A stretch of DNA of 24,075 nt from CAWAPS01 sp963783945 (lineage in GTDB: Bacteria > Actinomycetota > Acidimicrobiia > Acidimicrobiales > Palsa-688), in the NCBI GenBank assembly GCA_963783945.1, contig CAWAPS010000034.1, forward strand, positions 1 to 24,075. The letters run 5' to 3'. Position numbers and translations under genes: made by a program. Shown here one piece after another: positions 1 to 9,048 of this stretch. Below the pieces are notes generated by a model, which was not told where the DNA came from, did no database searches, and saw nothing but the letters and a program-made list of their open reading frames with translations. The number at the start of each line of letters is the position of its first letter. Within the stretch, counting starts at the first letter, position 1.

Positions 1-822
1 TCGACTGCACTGCTCCGCGCCGCAGTGACGACGAGCACATTCCAGTTAAGGGGCCGCTTCCCGGCCCGGGACATAGCGATCATCCGCTCGGCGTCGCCAA
101 CCGGGCTGCTGAAAGGGTGTACTCCAGGCTCGTACCAGGCAAATCGCCGACAACCGACGCTAGCCGTTCGAACTCCGGGTCGCCCGCGCACCTTGACGGG
201 ACAAAGTTGCCGTCCCCGTCAAGATGGCTCTTTCCGTTCGAAGACGAGAGCCCAAGGGCCCCGGCCTCCAACGCTTCACGCAGGTGGCGCTCCATCGCCA
301 CCAGTTGACCTTCGGTCGGCTCACACGCATGGGCGTCCTCACCCAGAACCAGCCGCCGGATGGTGCTGTGCCCTGCCATGAAGGCCACGTTCGGGCCCAC
401 CTGCCCCTCCAACAGGCTGATCCACTCACCAAAGGTGCGCCACCTCCCCCACGGGACTCCCGTCCGAAGCGCTTCGAGCGGCATGCCCTCCACAAACGCC
501 AGCATCCGAATCAAGTAATCGCCATCCGCCTCCTCCATGGGCGCGATCGTGAAACCACAGTTACCTCCGACCACCGTCGTCACACCGTGCAGAGTCGAGG
601 GTGACAACAGCGGATCCCAGAAGACCTGGGCGTCGTAGTGAGTGTGAACATCGACGAAGCCCGGGCACGCGACAAGGCCGGTGGCGTCGATCGTCCTCTC
701 CGCCAAGTCGTCGACTGCACCAACACCGACTATCCTGCCATACTTACGCCGATATTGCCTTGTCGCTTCCCTCCTCCGGTACCGCCGACGATGGTTGCAT
801 CCTTGACGATTAAATCTAACAT
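1..822 (-). pseudogene. N-acyl-D-amino-acid deacylase (D-aminoacylase family), frameshifted, C-terminus beyond window
   Basis: Members of this amidohydrolase family remove the acyl group from N-acyl-D-amino acids or related amides, in the cytoplasm, using a metal centre. The start is ATG at 822 with a GGAAGGAG-type ribosome site just upstream (minus strand), giving MLDLIVKDATIV. The frame breaks near position 740: GVS is followed by an early stop, while a one-base shift restores RIVGVGAVDDLAERTID. The next frame carries the metal-binding DVHTHYDAQ, the conserved Cys in GGNCGFTIAP, and GHSTIRRLVLG. A second break near 115 is followed in another frame by VGDAERMIAMSRAGKRPLNW and runs off the left edge. 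About 270 of the family's roughly 500-550 residues are present. The two clean one-base breaks are either sequencing indels or early decay. The family call is confident; the substrate is unknown. Confidence 0.8.
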
Positions 823-1159
823 CGTGCTCCTTCCCCGCTGCACCTCCTAATCAATGAGCCTACTGGGCTGAGATAGCATTCATCCGTAAGCGGCAAAACA
901 GTAGTGCCCGAACGTGTGAGATCCGGATCAAAAGTGAACAACACGCTGGCCGAGGCGCGACCCCAACCATGCCCGGAGCGCCCGCATCGCTCCAGCGAGG
1001 GCGTCGACACAGAAGCCCACTAATCGATCAATGATCGAGGCAGGATGGGACCTTTGCGCTCGAGCGACCGGCGCGGCCAGATCGAGACCGAGAGTGGCCG
1101 ACGGCCGGAGCGAGGTCTATGTAATCCGGGTTTGCAGCGGATTGCTACCCTCGGTCGGT
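823..1159. promoter_or_regulatory. Divergent intergenic region with a 10-bp palindrome
   Basis: These 337 bases separate the leftward deacylase from the rightward MBL hydrolase, so both promoters should lie here. A perfect palindrome GATCCGGATC sits at 920-929 and is a possible operator, although a 10-bp palindrome in GC-rich DNA can be chance. The ribosome site of the deacylase lies at about 826-833 on the minus strand. No convincing -35/-10 pair was found, and the small minus-strand frame across 816-1010 resembles nothing recognisable. Confidence 0.35.
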
Positions 1160-2068
1160 ATGGGAACCCTTCGTGTCGGAACCGCGCTCATCGACCGTGT
1201 CGAGGAGCACACTCTGCCTGTCCCCCTGCACACGCTCACCGACGACGAGGATTTTATCGCCCGACGAGTGGCGCCACTGCCGGGCGGTTTCCTCGACCGG
1301 GAATCGATGACGTTCCAGTTCTCGAATCACAGTTGGATCGTGGGCGTTGACGGGCTCACAGTGCTCATCGACCCCTGCACCGGCAACGGCCGTCAAGGAA
1401 GAGGCCCCTACTTCGACGATCTCGACACTCCTTACCTGGAGCGGCTCGCCGACCTGGGTACGCCGGCCGAGGCCGTCGACATGGTGTTCTGCACCCACCT
1501 GCACCACGACCACTGCGGGTGGAACACCATGCAGGCCGACGGGCAGTGGGTGCCGACCTTCCCGAACGCCGACTACCTCTTCGCCAGTGAGGAGTATCGA
1601 CGATGGGACAGCGCCAACCCGGTGCGCCATAGCAACACTTTCAACCCCGACGTGTTCGACGAGTGCGTGCGCCCGGTCGTCGAGGCCGGCCAGGCTCGGA
1701 TCATCACGCTCCCGTATGAGATCTCTTCCTCGATGACGATCGAGCCGGCCCCAGGCCACACTGTTGGCCACGCCATGCTCCGTGTCATCTCCGCCGGCGG
1801 CAGGGCGTATTTCACTGGCGACGCCTTCCATCACCCGGCGCAGCTGACTCGACCGGAGCTGCATTTGTCCGGCTGTGACGACTTGGAGACCGCCATCGCC
1901 ACCCGAAAAGCCTTGGTCAAGCGGGTCCTCGACGAAGAAGCATTCGTGTTCCCAGCCCACTTCCCCGCGCCCCACCACGGCCGCCTCGCGGTCGACGGTG
2001 ACGTCGACGAGGTGTACTTCATTCCCGGCGGCGCGGAGCATCCGGCGGCGGTCAACACCGCAACGTAG
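1160..2068 (+). CDS. MBL-fold metallo-hydrolase (lactonase-like)
   Basis: The product is an intact metallo-beta-lactamase-fold hydrolase of 302 residues, probably cytoplasmic because no signal peptide is visible. It carries the hallmark THLHHDHCGWN motif (HxHxDH), a further metal-ligand His in PGHTVGHA, the bridging Asp in FTGDAFHHP and a C-terminal His in FPAHFPAPHHG, so both metal sites look complete. Length and motif order fit the N-acyl-homoserine-lactonase-like and general MBL hydrolases; the actual ester, lactone or thioester substrate cannot be told. The ATG at 1160 was chosen because homology-like sequence begins there. The frame is open back to 1031, but neither start has a good ribosome site. 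It precedes a dehydrogenase by 79 bases on the same strand and may be co-transcribed with it. Confidence 0.85.
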   Translation: MGTLRVGTALIDRVEEHTLPVPLHTLTDDEDFIARRVAPLPGGFLDRESMTFQFSNHSWIVGVDGLTVLIDPCTGNGRQGRGPYFDDLDTPYLERLADLGTPAEAVDMVFCTHLHHDHCGWNTMQADGQWVPTFPNADYLFASEEYRRWDSANPVRHSNTFNPDVFDECVRPVVEAGQARIITLPYEISSSMTIEPAPGHTVGHAMLRVISAGGRAYFTGDAFHHPAQLTRPELHLSGCDDLETAIATRKALVKRVLDEEAFVFPAHFPAPHHGRLAVDGDVDEVYFIPGGAEHPAAVNTAT

Positions 2069-2147
2069 CCGTCCCACGGAACTCGAGATCGAGCGCTCGG
2101 CGCGTCGATCGTCGAACTACGGTGTGGGTCATCGAGGAGGTGACGTG

Positions 2148-3083
2148 ATGAGGGCGGTGCGGGGTCACGAGGGCAGGCCGCGGTTGGTTGAGGTGGACGA
2201 CCCACCCGGACGTGGGGAGATCATCTCTATGCGGGTGGCGGGAATCTGCGCGTCGGACTTGAACTATCTGGCCATGGGGACCGAGCGAATCCTGGGGCAC
2301 GAGTTGGCAGGGGTGCGGGCGGACGGAACGCCGGTGTCGGTCGAGGGTATGTTCGGGTGCGGGGAGTGCGAGTTCTGTCTAGAGGGGCGGAACAACCTCT
2401 GCCACCAAGCGACGAAGATGGCTCTGGGCATCATGCAGGACGGGGGCATGGTAGAGCAGTTCCGGGTGCCCTCGAACAAACTGATCGAGCTCCCAAGCGG
2501 CCTCGACATGGCGAGCGCCTCGCTGGTGGAGCCGGCGTCGGTGGCCTGGCATGGGGTGCGGATCGGCGGGACGTCGCCCGAGAGCCGGGTCGCGGTGGTG
2601 GGGGGAGGTTCGATCGGCCAGCTGGCTTCTGTGGCCGCCCAGGCGCAGGGTGCGGGCGACGTCGCTCTCGTGGCCCGTCACCCGCACCAACACGCCATCC
2701 GCGAGCGGTTCGGGGTGGGCGAGCCGGCCGGTCTCTACGACGTTGTTGTCGAGGCCGCCGGTTCGGCGAGCTCCATCCAGCGGTGTGTGGAGCTGGCCCA
2801 GCCGGGGGGCACAGTCGTCGTCTTGGGGGTGGTATCCGGTTCTCTCCAGGTTCCGTTCAGTTCGCTGCTCACCAAGGAGATCACACTCATCGCTTCGCTG
2901 AGCTACTGCGGGCATGCTGGACAGCGGGAGATGCGGCTGGCGGCTGAGATGCTGGCGTCACGACCCGAAGTCGCCACGTCGTTGATCACGCATCGGTTCC
3001 CGCTGGAGGACGCCGCCGAGGCGTTCCGGGTGGCCGGCGACCGCCAATCGGGCGCCGTCAAAGTTGTCGTCGACGTCGTCTGA
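2148..3083 (+). CDS. Zinc-dependent alcohol dehydrogenase (MDR superfamily)
   Basis: The product is a 311-residue medium-chain dehydrogenase/reductase that should oxidise an alcohol or polyol with NAD(P). The start ATG follows a strong AGGAGG at 2135-2140 with good spacing; a GTG lies immediately before it. Catalytic zinc ligands are visible as Cys in GICASDLNY and His-Glu in ILGHELAG, with a later Glu in SLVEPASVAWHG. The structural zinc lobe is present as CGECEFCLEGRNNLC. The nucleotide-binding Gly motif is VVGGGSIGQLA. At 311 residues it is slightly shorter than the usual 340-350, with a compact segment after the Rossmann motif (VALVARHPHQHAIRERFG). It is placed after the MBL hydrolase, so a hydrolyse-then-oxidise pair is plausible but inferred. 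Confidence 0.88.
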   Translation: MRAVRGHEGRPRLVEVDDPPGRGEIISMRVAGICASDLNYLAMGTERILGHELAGVRADGTPVSVEGMFGCGECEFCLEGRNNLCHQATKMALGIMQDGGMVEQFRVPSNKLIELPSGLDMASASLVEPASVAWHGVRIGGTSPESRVAVVGGGSIGQLASVAAQAQGAGDVALVARHPHQHAIRERFGVGEPAGLYDVVVEAAGSASSIQRCVELAQPGGTVVVLGVVSGSLQVPFSSLLTKEITLIASLSYCGHAGQREMRLAAEMLASRPEVATSLITHRFPLEDAAEAFRVAGDRQSGAVKVVVDVV

Positions 3084-3699
3084 CCCGGCCGCGGTAAGGT
3101 TCGGTCGGCGACAGACGCGAAGGTCATGTGGTCGGCACTGCGGAGCGGTCAAAGGGCGCTGCCGTCCCCGAGAACAGGAGTGACGGGCGTGAGAATAGAA
3201 CGCCTGGGCCATGGGACACCAGCGGCCCAGCACGCCGCGGCTCCAGCCACGCTGGTCCAGAGTGCCCGGCCGCGAGCGAAGCCCACCTCAAGAGGATTGC
3301 ACCTGTCCGTCGGAGGGACTGGTGTCCGTGTGATCAAACAGTTACAGAACTGCGCGCCCGAATATCGAGCAGTGCAAGTGGGCGACGCACCAGGTCAGCG
3401 CTTCTCGCTTCCGTCGCGTGTCCCATCACGCTCATGCAGACTCTCCGGCTCGCCCATCAGCGTTCGTGGGAAGTCGGTTGGGACCGGAGGACGCCGCAGC
3501 AAATGTCGCAGTCCAACACGGATTAGGGGAATCGGCCGTGCTAACGGAGCGACCCGTACCATGCTCAAGGATGGGACGGTCGTGATAGAGCTCCTATCGG
3601 GTCGCAAGCGGAGCCGAGATCTGAAGAAGGCCTCCGGGGACCGGTGGGGCGGCAGATCACCGCCGCGAGTTAGAACGTGGCGGCGATCGGGATGAGCCT
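3084..3699. other. Transition zone: high-GC DNA losing coding character
   Basis: Composition just after the dehydrogenase stop is still that of the neighbours. A frame stays open on the plus strand from 3126 to 3695, but its translation is Arg/Ser/Pro-rich, shows no recognisable motif, and looks like an open shadow frame of GC-rich DNA. From about 3540 onward A and G rise, and by 3700 the sequence has become the anomalous block. No promoter, terminator or RNA gene was recognised. The gradual rather than sharp change is the notable point. Confidence 0.5.
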
Positions 3700-6600
3700 C
3701 GCGCCTAGACTAAAGTAGAAATAGAGCGTGGTAGTGAGTGACTATTAGAGAAGAGAGAAGACGAATGCTATCAAGAAGATAGTAGACAAGTTCAAAGGCG
3801 GGCAGGATAGAGTGGAAAGATCACTATATTCTGGATATAGTCGTAGTGTGGTATATATAGTAGAAGTGAAGGCGAAGGATATAGAGCTAGTGCTAGAGCT
3901 AGACGCTGGGGAAGATGTTATAGGTAGATATACTGCGAGAAGAGGCGTAGAGTCTTCTGTTACTCGACTCCACAGATAATGATAGGTGAGTGAGGTAGGC
4001 TTCAGAGATTGCGATGAGTTGAGGGTATGCTAGAGCTGGTAATAAAGGCTCTAGTAGGGTATATCTTCTAGCTAAAACTGCGAAGATCTGCAGCGTACTG
4101 AGCGGTAGAAGCGCTAGGCCAGCGGCGGGAAGATGAGCCCAAGCCCGAGCTAGGGCTAGTCCACGCAGCAGATCTGAGATAAGATAGGTAGATAGAGAGA
4201 AAGTAGAGAGTAGTGAAGATTTTGGTAAGAAGGTAGGGTTATAGGTAGAAGACAGAGGTAACGTAGGTCAGCAAGGATGAGCTAGGATCTGGCTAGCGAG
4301 AAAAATGAGAGCTGTGTAGGATTAGAGCATCTATAGCTAGAGGGGGAAGGTGATGAAGATCTGATAGAAGTGGTATATGACGCTCAGTTGGAGAAGCTCT
4401 GCTATTCTAGCTGTGGAAGAAATATGGGAGAGGTAGGTGTAGAAGAGTAGGAAAGTAGACTATGATAGGTGAAGTTAGATATGTGTAATCAGATCTGCAT
4501 CGAGTATTTATTTGTTGTAGATCAAGAGCAAACTAGGCTTCAGAGGACAGATGTAGACGATAAGGACTGTAGGCAAATGGAAGGAACCACGACACTGGTG
4601 GCACGTACAAATTGAGATGAGCTTTTAGAACGCTAAACAGACTTAGCGAGAAAGAGAGTCAGGAAGAGAATAATGAAAGCGAACGGCTGCACGGTACAGA
4701 AGGTGTTACGATGGCGGTATCTATAGGCGTAAGGTATATATAATTCACTTGTCTGAGTTCACAAAAGCATAACAGGGAAATGGATAGGGCTAAAATCACA
4801 AAGGAGGATGATAGGTGAACAGAGGGAGAAGTTTGGGATGAATATGAGGATAGATAAACGCTGAGGATATAGTGAGTGATTATGGGAGCTGATAGAGTAG
4901 TTAACTCTGGGAAGACTAGAAGTATAGGCTTCTATGGGACATTGTAAGAAGTGCATATTCAGGATCACAGATGAGTAGAATTGTGTTAAAGTATATAGAG
5001 GAGAGCAAGATAGATAGCAGTAGCTTAGGTGAAGAGAGGGAGCTGGACATAGACACGAAGCGATTCACGGTTAGGATATCAATATGAGAGGTGAAGATTC
5101 GATGGAGTTAATATGTCGTCAATCAGGTGGGCAGAATCTGTCGAGAAGTTAGAGGTGGAGTTAGAAGGTAAAAAGGTAGAATTTGAATTGAATAGGAAGA
5201 GTGAAGATTATTGGTGAGGATATAGGAAAAAGAAGTTAATATTTAGATGAGTGGAGATAATTTATAGTTAGAGGTAAGAGAAAACACTAGGCAGGAGAGT
5301 TCATTCTTACAGGAGAAATATAGATGACGAGAAGGGATGAGATTTGGAGTGGTATTTTGATAGCGGCTGGAAAAGTGGTAATAGGGTAGCAACGTGGGGG
5401 ACGATAATGGTGTCCAATTCGAAAGATGGCAGAGAGGTGTTTATAGGTGGATTCAGTTCAAGGTGTGTCAGAAGGTCAGTAGAAGTGATTATTGAGACAA
5501 GCTAGGGAAAGCGATATATTAGTTGAAAACTTTAATTGGAAGATGAGTGGTTATCTGCTAGCAGAGGGCTGATACAAGGTGAAGTTAGAGGAGTTATTTG
5601 AGAGATATTTTTACTAAAAATTGAGCTGGGCTATGCTGTCGAGGGTAGTCCTGGTGTATCTGAATACGCTTGAGAAAGAAGTGGATGTAGAATATGGATC
5701 GGAAATCTTTGGTGTAGCAATAACGGGCTGAAGTGAGGATATAGGTGTGAGTCAGTGTTTAATGCGATGAGAGACTAGCTCGCTTTAGCGGCTTCGAGGG
5801 AGAGTAAAGCGAGATGAAATGGTGGAGGATTCAGACGAGACGACTGTCTGAAGAGCGTGAGATATACTCTCGGTAGATACGTGGGGTATTACTCCCCGAA
5901 GCAGAAGCTACTGTGAGAGAGATTGAGATCTGTCTCTGTGGGGTGTATCAAGGTTTTAGATAGAGAGTTCGGTATGGAAGAGATCTGAGTGAACGATGTC
6001 AATATTGGCTTGCATGTCACAGACAAGATATGGGCTCAGCTATATAGAGGTAAGACATCATGAGTATTCTGGGAGGTAATGATAGCTTGATGATGAGAAA
6101 TGGACTTGGTATATGAGATGGTCTAGAGGTAGTTAGGCGGGATGAAGCTGTGGGGAAGAGAAAAGTAGACGCCTCGTGGCATGTACATCAAGCATCTCTG
6201 AGACCGCTCTGGTACGATCGAACGAATGGAAGAGAAAAGAATTTATGCTGAGATAGAACAACACGGGACTGAGAGGTCTGATCATATCTCTGATTAGCTA
6301 TAACTAGGCTCACGGTTAAGTATGGAATCTCGCCCGAAAGATTTGTCGGGGGTGTCTATAAACAGGACAGGGTTGGACGGAGATTGTAGAGGTAGGCTGA
6401 GGATCGATATCATGACAGCCAGAGTAGTGATTGGGGCAGCCTTGTCGGATGGGTAGGAGGCTACACTAAAACGCTAGAGCTGAAAGCCCGGCCTGCGTGA
6501 GAGCTAGGAGAACGATGATCACTAATAGAGCTGTCGGTTGATTTCGGTTACTGACCGAGTTTAGATGATCTGAATGACGTGGATTGGCGTTATCTGCACC

Positions 6601-6790
6601 TCAGCTCGGCGGAGTTGACGGAGCTGCTGAGGATGGTTACTACTTCGCTGAAGGCTTAGACTGGTTGGAGGAACTTGAAGCGTAGACGACTGAGCTACGG
6701 CACGATCACAGAGATCCTGGTCGTCCGTTAGAACCGAGGAGGCCCGTACAATGTCTGCATACGTTTTTGCGAGGTGAGCGGCGTGGTGAA
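3700..6790. other. Anomalous purine-rich, C-poor, gene-free block
   Basis: About 3.1 kb with a base composition unlike anything else here. The plus strand is dominated by A and G with moderate T, and cytosine is strongly depleted: positions 5143-5284 contain no C at all, and line 4201-4260 has a single C. Plus-strand TAG and TGA triplets are everywhere and no believable ORF exists on either strand; the longest frame, 69 codons on the minus strand at 4759-4968, is hydrophobic by composition only. CTAG occurs about two dozen times by eye, and the octamer GGATATAG occurs at 3833, 3877, 4865, 5218 and 5737. Patches near 4090-4175, 4690-4730, 5755-5900 and 6170-6230 regain a more balanced composition. 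No long repeats, tandem array, tRNA or rRNA was found. It may be a low-fidelity stretch of assembly, a foreign non-coding insert, or a purine-biased RNA or structural element. The first fits the gradual edges best. Confidence 0.75.
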
Positions 6791-7568
6791 TAGATTCCTC
6801 GCTGTAAGGCCGTAGGGGTCACAGACTGCATAGCCGTGGCCGGGGTTCCTATGACCAACGGAGGGAGACGCACTCCAGCGGTTGTCCCCACCGAGGACGC
6901 AGTTGGCGTGGAGCGACTGCTCGACGCAGGCGCGGTGACCACGGGGAAGACCAATCTCGACGACCTTGCCTTCGGGGGCGGGTCCGCGTTTGGAGAAAGC
7001 CGCAACCCGCTCAATCCTAAGTACTCGACTGGCGGATCGTCTTCGGGCTCGGGGGCGGCCGTGGCGGGCGGGATGGTTGACGTGGCGCTTGGGGGCGATG
7101 AAGGTGGCAGTATTCGAATCCCTTCTGCCTGGTGCGGTTTGGTCGGCATGAAGGCGACCCACGGGCTCGTCCCGTCGTATGGGATGACCTATATGGACCA
7201 CACGATCGACCACATAGGTCCAATGACCCGGACCGTGACCGACAACGCCCGCATGCTGGAGGTCATCGCCGGCACGGACTGGCGGGACCCGCAGTGGGTC
7301 AGAGCGACACCCTCTCCCAGCGAGTACCTCCGCGCCGCTAAGGCAGGCATATCAGGCCTGCGAATAGGAGTTGTCCCCGAAGCCCGTAGAGCCTTCGGGT
7401 TGCACTCCCGACGTTCTGGCCGCCTTCGACCGGGCTCTCACCATGCCGTGTGGTACCGGCGAACACGACCTGCCGGTCGGACTGCAGATCATCGGCCATC
7501 ACTTCGCGGAGGAACGCTGCTACGAGGTGGGATTCGCATTGGAGTCGGCCTCACATAGGTCCAAGTGA
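6574..7568 (+). pseudogene. Amidase signature enzyme (amidase/GatA family), decayed
   Basis: Amidase-signature enzymes hydrolyse amide bonds with a Ser-cisSer-Lys triad. The core is clear from about 6812: AVAGVPMTNGG, then the Gly/Ser signature GGSSSGSGAAVAGG and GGDEGGSIRIPSAWCG, so both serines are present. The usual catalytic Lys of the VKD motif reads Thr here (VGVTDCIAVAG). Upstream, a degraded N-terminus can be followed: YLHLSSAELTELL lies near 6590-6625, about 70 codons before the VTD motif, which is the spacing normal for the family, but it is broken by stops and frame changes. Downstream, a one-base shift near 7380 restores EPSGCTPDVLAAFDRALTM. At about 7445 the middle of the protein is missing and the text jumps to the C-terminal LPVGLQIIGHHF. 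A normal member is 450-500 residues. It cannot be functional as written. Confidence 0.8.
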
Positions 7569-7653
7569 GACCGGGCGACTGCGTCCGCAAAGTTGGGCTC
7601 GCAGCCGGGCCTGAGCGACCACCGTGACGGCTAATACGCACGATCGCCTGGTG

Positions 7654-7666
7654 GTATTCTTTGCAC
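7654..7666 (+). promoter_or_regulatory. Possible -10 element for a leaderless transcript
   Basis: TATTCT at 7654-7659 fits the actinobacterial TANNNT -10 pattern and ends eight bases before the ATG at 7667. No Shine-Dalgarno sequence lies between. That arrangement matches leaderless mRNAs, which are common in actinobacteria. No clear -35 was found. The assignment rests on spacing only. Confidence 0.4.
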
Positions 7667-8098
7667 ATGTCAGCTCGGGATCGCTTGGTTGGAAAGTGGC
7701 GTTTGGTTTCGATGGTTGCCCGGGCTGGGGATGGGACAGTCGTCTACCCTTACGGGCCGGACCCCTTGGGCTATCTGCTTTACACCCCCGGCGGATGGAT
7801 GACGACTACGGTCTCGCGAAGCGATTGGCCGAGTACCTCGACTGAGGGTCTGGCTGACGCCACCGGGTTAGGAAACACTGTCACGAACTCTGGCTATGTG
7901 AACTACTGCGCCGACTACGAGGTGTACGAGGATCACGTTGTCCACGTTATTCGTATGAGTCTCTTGCCGCGCTTGCTCGGAACACGCCAGCGGCGCTACT
8001 TCGAGGTCAATGCCGACGAGCTCGTATTGCGGGCGCCGGATGCTGAAGTCAACGGTGTCAAGATGGCATTGAAAGTGCACTGGCGCCGGGAAGAATAG
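7667..8098 (+). CDS. Lipocalin-like domain protein
   Basis: An intact 143-residue protein resembling the bacterial lipocalin-like domain family, small beta-barrel proteins often found beside catabolic oxidoreductases and hydrolases. The recognisable opening is RDRLVGKWRLVSM, followed by the family-like GYLLYTPGGWM, and alternating hydrophobic strands continue to VNGVKMALKVHWRR at the end. The length matches the family's usual 140-150 residues. No signal peptide is visible. The ATG at 7667 is preferred over the TTG two codons upstream because of the -10 spacing. It follows the amidase remnant by 98 bases on the same strand and is one of the few undamaged genes in this section. The ligand is unknown; it may bind or protect a hydrophobic pathway intermediate. 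Confidence 0.7.
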   Translation: MSARDRLVGKWRLVSMVARAGDGTVVYPYGPDPLGYLLYTPGGWMTTTVSRSDWPSTSTEGLADATGLGNTVTNSGYVNYCADYEVYEDHVVHVIRMSLLPRLLGTRQRRYFEVNADELVLRAPDAEVNGVKMALKVHWRREE

Positions 8099-8310
8099 TC
8101 TGATGGAGGACGGAACCGGGAACGTCTAACGGGGGCTCGCTCAAGGCCGAGAAGTCATGTCTTGGGAACTGGTCACGATCGACACCCTCGCCATGGCCGT
8201 CACCCCGGCTAAATGGCCGAAGGGAGTCGGGCCGGATAATCTCCGCGTGGGAACTGTCCGACACAGCCAGCGGTGCGGAAAATGGCGGGGACGGTATTGG
8301 GCAGGACTGC

Positions 8311-8664
8311 TCAGGGGTGGATGAGCATGGAGGAGAAGCGCAGCGCTAGCCACGGCCGGCGCCCTCCGGCGCGTAGCTTCCCTCGCAGGATCTGGCTCCG
8401 CTGCCTAACTCGGCCGTAGCCGACGAGCAAGAAGGCGGCGGGGTCGGCGGTGATGACGCAGTCTGGACGGCCGTCTCTGCTGTTGACTGGGCTGACCGTG
8501 ACCTGGGCGTCGTCGACGGCGGACCGGTAGCGGTCGCGGGGTCCGAACCCGAGTTCGTAGTCGAGGTGGAGGCCGTTTGCGGTGTCCTGATCCAGGTAGT
8601 CGGCCGCGACGGCCATGATCCCGGGAATGACACGCAAAGCGTCGAAGCGGTCGATGGGCCACGG
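8311..8664 (-). pseudogene. SCP2 sterol-carrier domain, C-terminal fragment
   Basis: A 117-residue minus-strand reading whose C-terminal half matches SCP2-type lipid-binding domains as found in maleylpyruvate-isomerase-like actinobacterial proteins. Telling segments are CVITADPAAFLLVGYGRV and ILRGKLRAGGRRPWLALRF. Upstream text in the same frame (PWPIDRFDALRVIPGIM) stays convincing to about 8664, and an in-frame stop follows soon after, so the N-terminal part and start codon are missing. A TTG at 8637 could serve as start but lies within the homologous-looking region. The break coincides with the left end of a crotonase fragment on the opposite strand, which suggests one rearrangement cut both genes. 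Confidence 0.6.
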
Positions 8665-9024
8665 TCGGCGAGTCGGCCCGGCTTCGACTCCCCTTCACGG
8701 CGCTCGGCATCGCTCCCCGAAGTGGGCAGCTCGGCGTTGCTACCCGCTCGGGCATCCTGGTGGGACGCGATGTGGTCGATGCTTTCCAGCGAGTGGATCG
8801 AACCGCCCACAGCCTTGCGCATGGGCCTGGCATGGCGGGTCGTGGCCGACGCTGACCTGATCGACGAGACCGAACGTGCGGGCGGAATCATCACCAGACT
8901 CGACCCACACGCGGTGGCGGCGACCAAGCGGCTCCTGACCGAAGGCCGGCTCGCAGCCGTTAGAGCAGCCCTCGATCGCGGGCATGCTGCCATGACCGCA
9001 CTCGTTGCGCGCAAGCGAGCATGA
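8664..9024 (+). pseudogene. Enoyl-CoA hydratase/isomerase (crotonase), C-terminal fragment
   Basis: From 8664 the plus strand reads VGESARLRLPFTALGIAP, the segment after the crotonase oxyanion loop. A one-base surplus in the CCCC run at 8715-8718 shifts the frame, after which PEVGSSALLPARASWWDAM and LLSSEWIEPPTALRMGLAWR follow, ending normally with a basic C-terminus at 9024. About 120 of the usual 250-265 residues are present; the first half with substrate pocket and oxyanion loops is absent. The second catalytic Glu position of classic hydratases is Thr here (LPFTALG), as in isomerase-like crotonases. It converges on another crotonase gene 22 bases downstream. It is non-functional as written. 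Confidence 0.7.
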
Positions 9025-9031
9025 GCCAATC

Positions 9032-9048
9032 CCCTGTTTCAGGGCTTT
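9032..9048. terminator. Small hairpin between convergent crotonase genes
   Basis: CCCTG-TTT-CAGGG at 9032-9044 is followed by CTTTA. It lies in the 22-base gap between the ends of two convergent genes and could terminate the rightward one. The stem is only 5 bp with a three-base loop, so support is weak. Confidence 0.35.

Noticed and set aside
1145..2077. 310-codon minus-strand frame opposite the MBL hydrolase
   Set aside because: Val/Gly/Arg-rich shadow frame of a gene with clear metal motifs on the plus strand.
3126..3695. 189-codon plus-strand frame after the dehydrogenase
   Set aside because: No ribosome site, Arg/Ser/Pro-rich text without motifs, and it runs into the anomalous block.
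4759..4968. 69-codon minus-strand ORF in the anomalous block
   Set aside because: Its Leu/Ile/Ser/Pro-rich text follows from a pyrimidine-rich strand, it has no ribosome site, and no motif is recognisable.
3700..6790. CRISPR array, tandem repeat, rRNA or group II intron in the anomalous block
   Set aside because: No regularly spaced repeats, no conserved rRNA core strings, no intron-encoded protein frame and no recognisable intron domain V were found.
3700..6790. Simple C-to-T deamination as the cause of C loss
   Set aside because: Deamination should raise T on the C-poor strand, but A and G are the elevated bases.
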